Below, in pieces: positions 5,435 to 6,442 of a DNA stretch of 6,442 bases. The notes beneath the pieces were generated by a model, which saw only the letters and a program-made list of their open reading frames with translations, ran no database searches and was not told the DNA's origin. The stretch is taken from the NCBI GenBank assembly GCA_947632255.1, contig CANROL010000069.1, forward strand, positions 1-6,442. The letters are read 5' to 3'. Position 1 is the first letter of the stretch; every line of letters begins with the position of its first letter. Position numbers and translations under genes: made by a program. This DNA is from an uncultured Bacilli bacterium. Lineage in GTDB: Bacteria; Bacillota_I; Bacilli_A; RF39; UBA660.

Positions 5435-5902
5435 ATGAACTGTAAAAATATAAAAATTAAACTTAATAAACAAGTAGTTTGTAAATTAACTAATAAACCA
5501 ATAGATTTTAAAAAATGCACAATTAATTGTAAAAACTATGCACCTAAATATAAAAAAGATACAAAATTTTCAAAAAAATGTGCAATTAAGGATAATTCTT
5601 TTAAAAAATCAAAAAAATTAAATAATTTAGAAAGAAATCGATTCAGTATATTAACAAACGATTTAGAACATTGTATTTTATGTGGTCAAAAAAAAGATAA
5701 CTTACATGAGGTATTTGGAGGGCGAAATAGACCTAATTCTATGAAATATGGTATAGTTATACCTCTTTGCGTTTTTCATCACCAAGAGATACATAAAAAT
5801 AAGGAATTACAAGGTTTCTACCATAAACTAGGTCAAAAAAAATTTATGGAATATTACCCAAAAGAAGATTTTATTAAGATATTTAAGAAAAATTATTTAT
5901 AA
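5435..5902 (+). CDS. Phage-type HNH endonuclease-like protein, probable prophage relic
   Basis: A 155-residue basic protein. The C-terminal half carries an HNH-type zinc fold: C80-x2-C83, H91-E92, N98-R99, and L-C-x-x-HH (H115, H116) with H120, ending in a KKFMEYYP...FIKIF segment. This arrangement (DLEHC-x-x-CG...LHE-x-F-G-x-x-NR-x-x-S-x-KYG) is familiar from small HNH proteins encoded in the recombination/late-regulation part of Firmicutes phage genomes. The N-terminal part is Lys-rich with paired Cys (C3, C16, C28, C32), perhaps a second zinc site. The frame is intact, but ATG 5435 has no Shine-Dalgarno sequence and abuts the tandem repeat, and no other in-frame start precedes the domain, so expression is doubtful. 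No other phage genes are present. Likely a nuclease or recombination helper by family, not demonstrated. Confidence 0.78.
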   Translation: MNCKNIKIKLNKQVVCKLTNKPIDFKKCTINCKNYAPKYKKDTKFSKKCAIKDNSFKKSKKLNNLERNRFSILTNDLEHCILCGQKKDNLHEVFGGRNRPNSMKYGIVIPLCVFHHQEIHKNKELQGFYHKLGQKKFMEYYPKEDFIKIFKKNYL

Positions 5903-5918
5903 AAAATGTAATTTTAGG

Positions 5919-5947
5919 TAGATATTTGTTGATAAGTATATTATAAT
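5919..5947 (+). promoter_or_regulatory. Promoter of the structured peptide-encoding RNA
   Basis: Perfect -10 TATAAT at 5942-5947 with a 4-of-6 -35 TAGATA at 5919-5924 and a 17-base spacer. The predicted start near 5954 falls exactly on the 5' arm of the long inverted repeat (AGAGATGCC, 5955-5963). Confidence 0.65.
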
Positions 5948-6028
5948 TACAAATAGAGATGCCAAGTTGGTGTTTGCCTCGGTCTAATTTTTATTTTTAA
6001 TATTAATTGGAAAGCGAGGTGGTGGTCC

Positions 6029-6172
6029 ATGAATCAAAATGTTTATAAGCAGGAGGTTTATGGAGTATTTGATAATACTTGTTGTTATACTTGTACTTGT
6101 TGCTCGTATAACAAAATAACCCAAAAAGAACACCATATCTTCATTGATAAGGTGTTCGAAGTCAAAAAATAG
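6029..6172 (+). CDS. Overlapping 47-residue ORF, possible regulatory (Mok-like) frame
   Basis: ATG 6029 follows a good ribosome-binding site (GAGGTGG, 6016-6022). The product MNQNVYKQEVYGVFDNT then CCYTCTCC and a basic tail resembles no family I know. It spans the whole 19-residue frame (6060-6119) in a different register, and its Cys/Tyr/Thr-rich middle is what the Leu/Val-coding DNA gives when shifted. Translation of it would cross the second ribosome-binding site at 6052-6057, so it may control access to it, like mok over hok. It may equally be untranslated. Confidence 0.4.
   Translation: MNQNVYKQEVYGVFDNTCCYTCTCCSYNKITQKEHHIFIDKVFEVKK
6060..6119 (+). CDS. 19-residue hydrophobic peptide, candidate type I toxin
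   Basis: ATG 6060 has a perfect AGGAGGT at 6051-6057, the best ribosome-binding site in the window. The product is MEYLIILVVILVLVARITK: a single run of Ile/Leu/Val (residues 4-14) ending with a positive tail. This is the size and make-up of short membrane-active toxins such as the 19-residue Ibs peptides of E. coli. It lies inside a strongly folded RNA whose 3' UTR is covered by an antisense transcript. Toxicity is an inference from peptide type and architecture; a leader peptide or holin-like role are alternatives. Too short for standard gene finders. Confidence 0.6.
   Translation: MEYLIILVVILVLVARITK
6123..6157 (-). terminator. Terminator of the antisense RNA
   Basis: On the minus strand GAACACC (6157-6151) pairs with GGTGTTC (6134-6128), continued by TATC/GATA (6149-6146 with 6139-6136) past one mismatch, with a 6-base loop. 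Five T follow at 6127-6123. On the plus strand no T tract follows the hairpin, so it acts leftward only. Confidence 0.78.
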
Positions 6173-6249
6173 GACCGAGAACACCGACAAACGGCATCTC
6201 TTTTTTTAGTCCAACAAATAGAAAGAAAGGAATAAATTATTTTCTTCCT
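6123..6249 (-). ncRNA. Convergent antisense RNA, candidate antitoxin RNA
   Basis: A minus-strand transcript starting near 6249 (promoter at 6256-6285) or near 6316 (promoter at 6323-6350) and ending at the T tract at 6127-6123, about 127 or 194 bases. It is fully complementary to the last 85 bases of the plus-strand RNA and stops four bases short of the peptide's stop codon, so it covers only the 3' UTR. Pairing would compete with the 5'-3' helix of the toxin-like mRNA. No minus-strand protein is expected: the frames there are translations of the folded RNA. Confidence 0.62.
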
Positions 6250-6255
6250 ATTATT

Positions 6256-6285
6256 ATTATATACACATTTTTCCTTAAAATGCAA
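6256..6285 (-). promoter_or_regulatory. Candidate proximal promoter of the antisense RNA
   Basis: Minus-strand TATAAT at 6261-6256 with a weak -35 TTGCAT at 6285-6280 and an 18-base spacer. Expected start near 6249. Confidence 0.5.
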
Positions 6286-6322
6286 TACAAATAAGTGCTT
6301 TTAAGAAATATATGTGATACAT

Positions 6323-6350
6323 ATTATATACTTTTTTAGTATTTTGTCAA
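6323..6350 (-). promoter_or_regulatory. Strong leftward promoter toward the antisense RNA
   Basis: Minus-strand -35 TTGACA (6350-6345) and -10 TATAAT (6328-6323), both perfect, 16-base spacer. Expected start near 6316. No protein-coding frame with a ribosome-binding site follows, so its product is most simply the antisense RNA. An inverted repeat GTATT/AATAC (6339-6343 and 6349-6353) overlaps the -35. Confidence 0.75.
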
Positions 6351-6359
6351 TACAAAAAC

Positions 6360-6386
6360 AGTATAAAAAAAGTATAAAATTTATAC
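6360..6386. repeat. Operator-like palindrome and direct repeat behind the leftward promoter
   Basis: GTATAAA (6372-6378), one central A, then TTTATAC (6380-6386) is a perfect 15-base palindrome. AGTATAAAA is also present twice, at 6360-6368 and 6371-6379, 11 bases apart, i.e. one helical turn. It lies 10-36 bases upstream of the -35 of the leftward promoter. Confidence 0.5.
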
Positions 6387-6388
6387 AT

Positions 6389-6423
6389 AAAAAAGAGCTA
6401 ACCCCTATTTATAGAGATTAGCT
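6389..6423 (-). terminator. Leftward terminator of a gene beyond the right edge
   Basis: On the minus strand AGCTAATCTC (6423-6414) pairs with GGGGTTAGCT (6405-6396), 10 bp with two G-U pairs, loop of eight, followed by six T (6394-6389). On the plus strand those G-U pairs become A-C mismatches, leaving a 6-bp stem, although a T-rich tract (6423-6427 and onward) means some rightward activity is possible. The asymmetry implies a minus-strand gene ending just outside the window. Confidence 0.78.
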
Positions 6424-6442
6424 TTTTATTTTTAGTACAGAT

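Larger units (their letters stand above)
5954..6207 (+). ncRNA. Structured mRNA, toxin-like RNA of a type I TA-like locus
   Basis: An RNA of about 254 bases bounded by a promoter and by seven T (6201-6207). Its two ends pair: AGAGATGCC (5955-5963) with GGCATCTCT (6193-6201), GGTGTT (5969-5974) with AACACC (6180-6185), and CTCGGTC (5978-5984) with GACCGAG (6173-6179), 22 bp interrupted by one internal loop and a 3-base bulge. The closing helix running straight into the T tract could serve as the terminator. It encodes two overlapping short frames at 6029 and 6060. Long 5'-3' pairing, a short hydrophobic peptide and an antisense RNA over the 3' UTR are the shared features of type I toxin mRNAs (Fst, TxpA, BsrG, Hok); I recognise the architecture, not a named family. 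Confidence 0.7.

Noticed and set aside
5984..6190. Minus-strand 68-residue frame
   Set aside because: It runs across the antisense RNA terminator hairpin and the opposite strand of the peptide frame, has no ribosome-binding site, and its sequence is the translation of the folded RNA.
6085..6285. Minus-strand 66-residue frame
   Set aside because: It would start with TTG inside the candidate -35 box, has no family resemblance and crosses the same RNA hairpins.
1..6442. CRISPR array, rRNA or insertion sequence
   Set aside because: No regularly spaced repeats, no rRNA-like sequence, no transposase frame or terminal inverted repeats found.
1..6442. Mycoplasma-type code (TGA as Trp)
   Set aside because: All recognised proteins use TGG for Trp and are full length without reading through TGA.

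Overview
The window is very AT-rich, uses strong AGGAGG-type ribosome-binding sites, extended -10 promoters (TGnTATAAT), TAA stops, and no in-frame TGA in its proteins. It carries AbgT, YchF, Bax-inhibitor-1 and cell-surface genes typical of Firmicutes. I read it as a chromosomal segment of a low-GC Bacilli-type bacterium (RF39/Erysipelotrichia-like gut lineage is an inference from style, not proven). Nothing requires the Mollicutes genetic code.

Layout. 2-523: 3' end of an AbgT-family transporter with terminator. 610-1344: a lipoprotein of unknown function with its own promoter and terminator. 1373-2532: a compact retron, made of promoter, msr-msd non-coding RNA and retron reverse transcriptase. 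2574-3674: ychF. 3765-4409: Bax-inhibitor-1 family membrane protein. 4525-5235: secreted, Cys-rich, surface-anchored protein with a sortase-like SPQTG tail. 5288-5361: tRNA-Gly(UCC) with terminator. 5409-5902: 11-bp tandem repeat and a phage-type HNH protein without its own ribosome-binding site, probably a prophage relic next to the tRNA. 5942-6350: a structured RNA encoding a 19-residue hydrophobic peptide, opposed by a convergent antisense RNA, which I interpret as a type I toxin-antitoxin-like locus. 6396-6423: terminator facing left, implying a minus-strand gene just beyond the right edge.

Two systems stand out. The retron is recognised on both sides: the protein has NAxxH, YCDD and VTG motifs, and the 190-base leader before it has a perfect 10-bp a1/a2 repeat, a G directly after a1 as the branch-point candidate, three short msr hairpins and a long msd stem. 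No effector gene is visible beside it: the neighbours are housekeeping or separately transcribed. The second is the 5955-6207 RNA: its 5' and 3' ends form a 22-bp interrupted helix, its 3' UTR is covered by an antisense RNA that has its own terminator hairpin and oligo-T tract, and two overlapping reading frames each have a good Shine-Dalgarno sequence, reminiscent of Hok/Mok control.

The remaining genes look like independent single-gene transcription units with intervening promoters and, in most cases, terminators, so little functional cooperation is implied between them.
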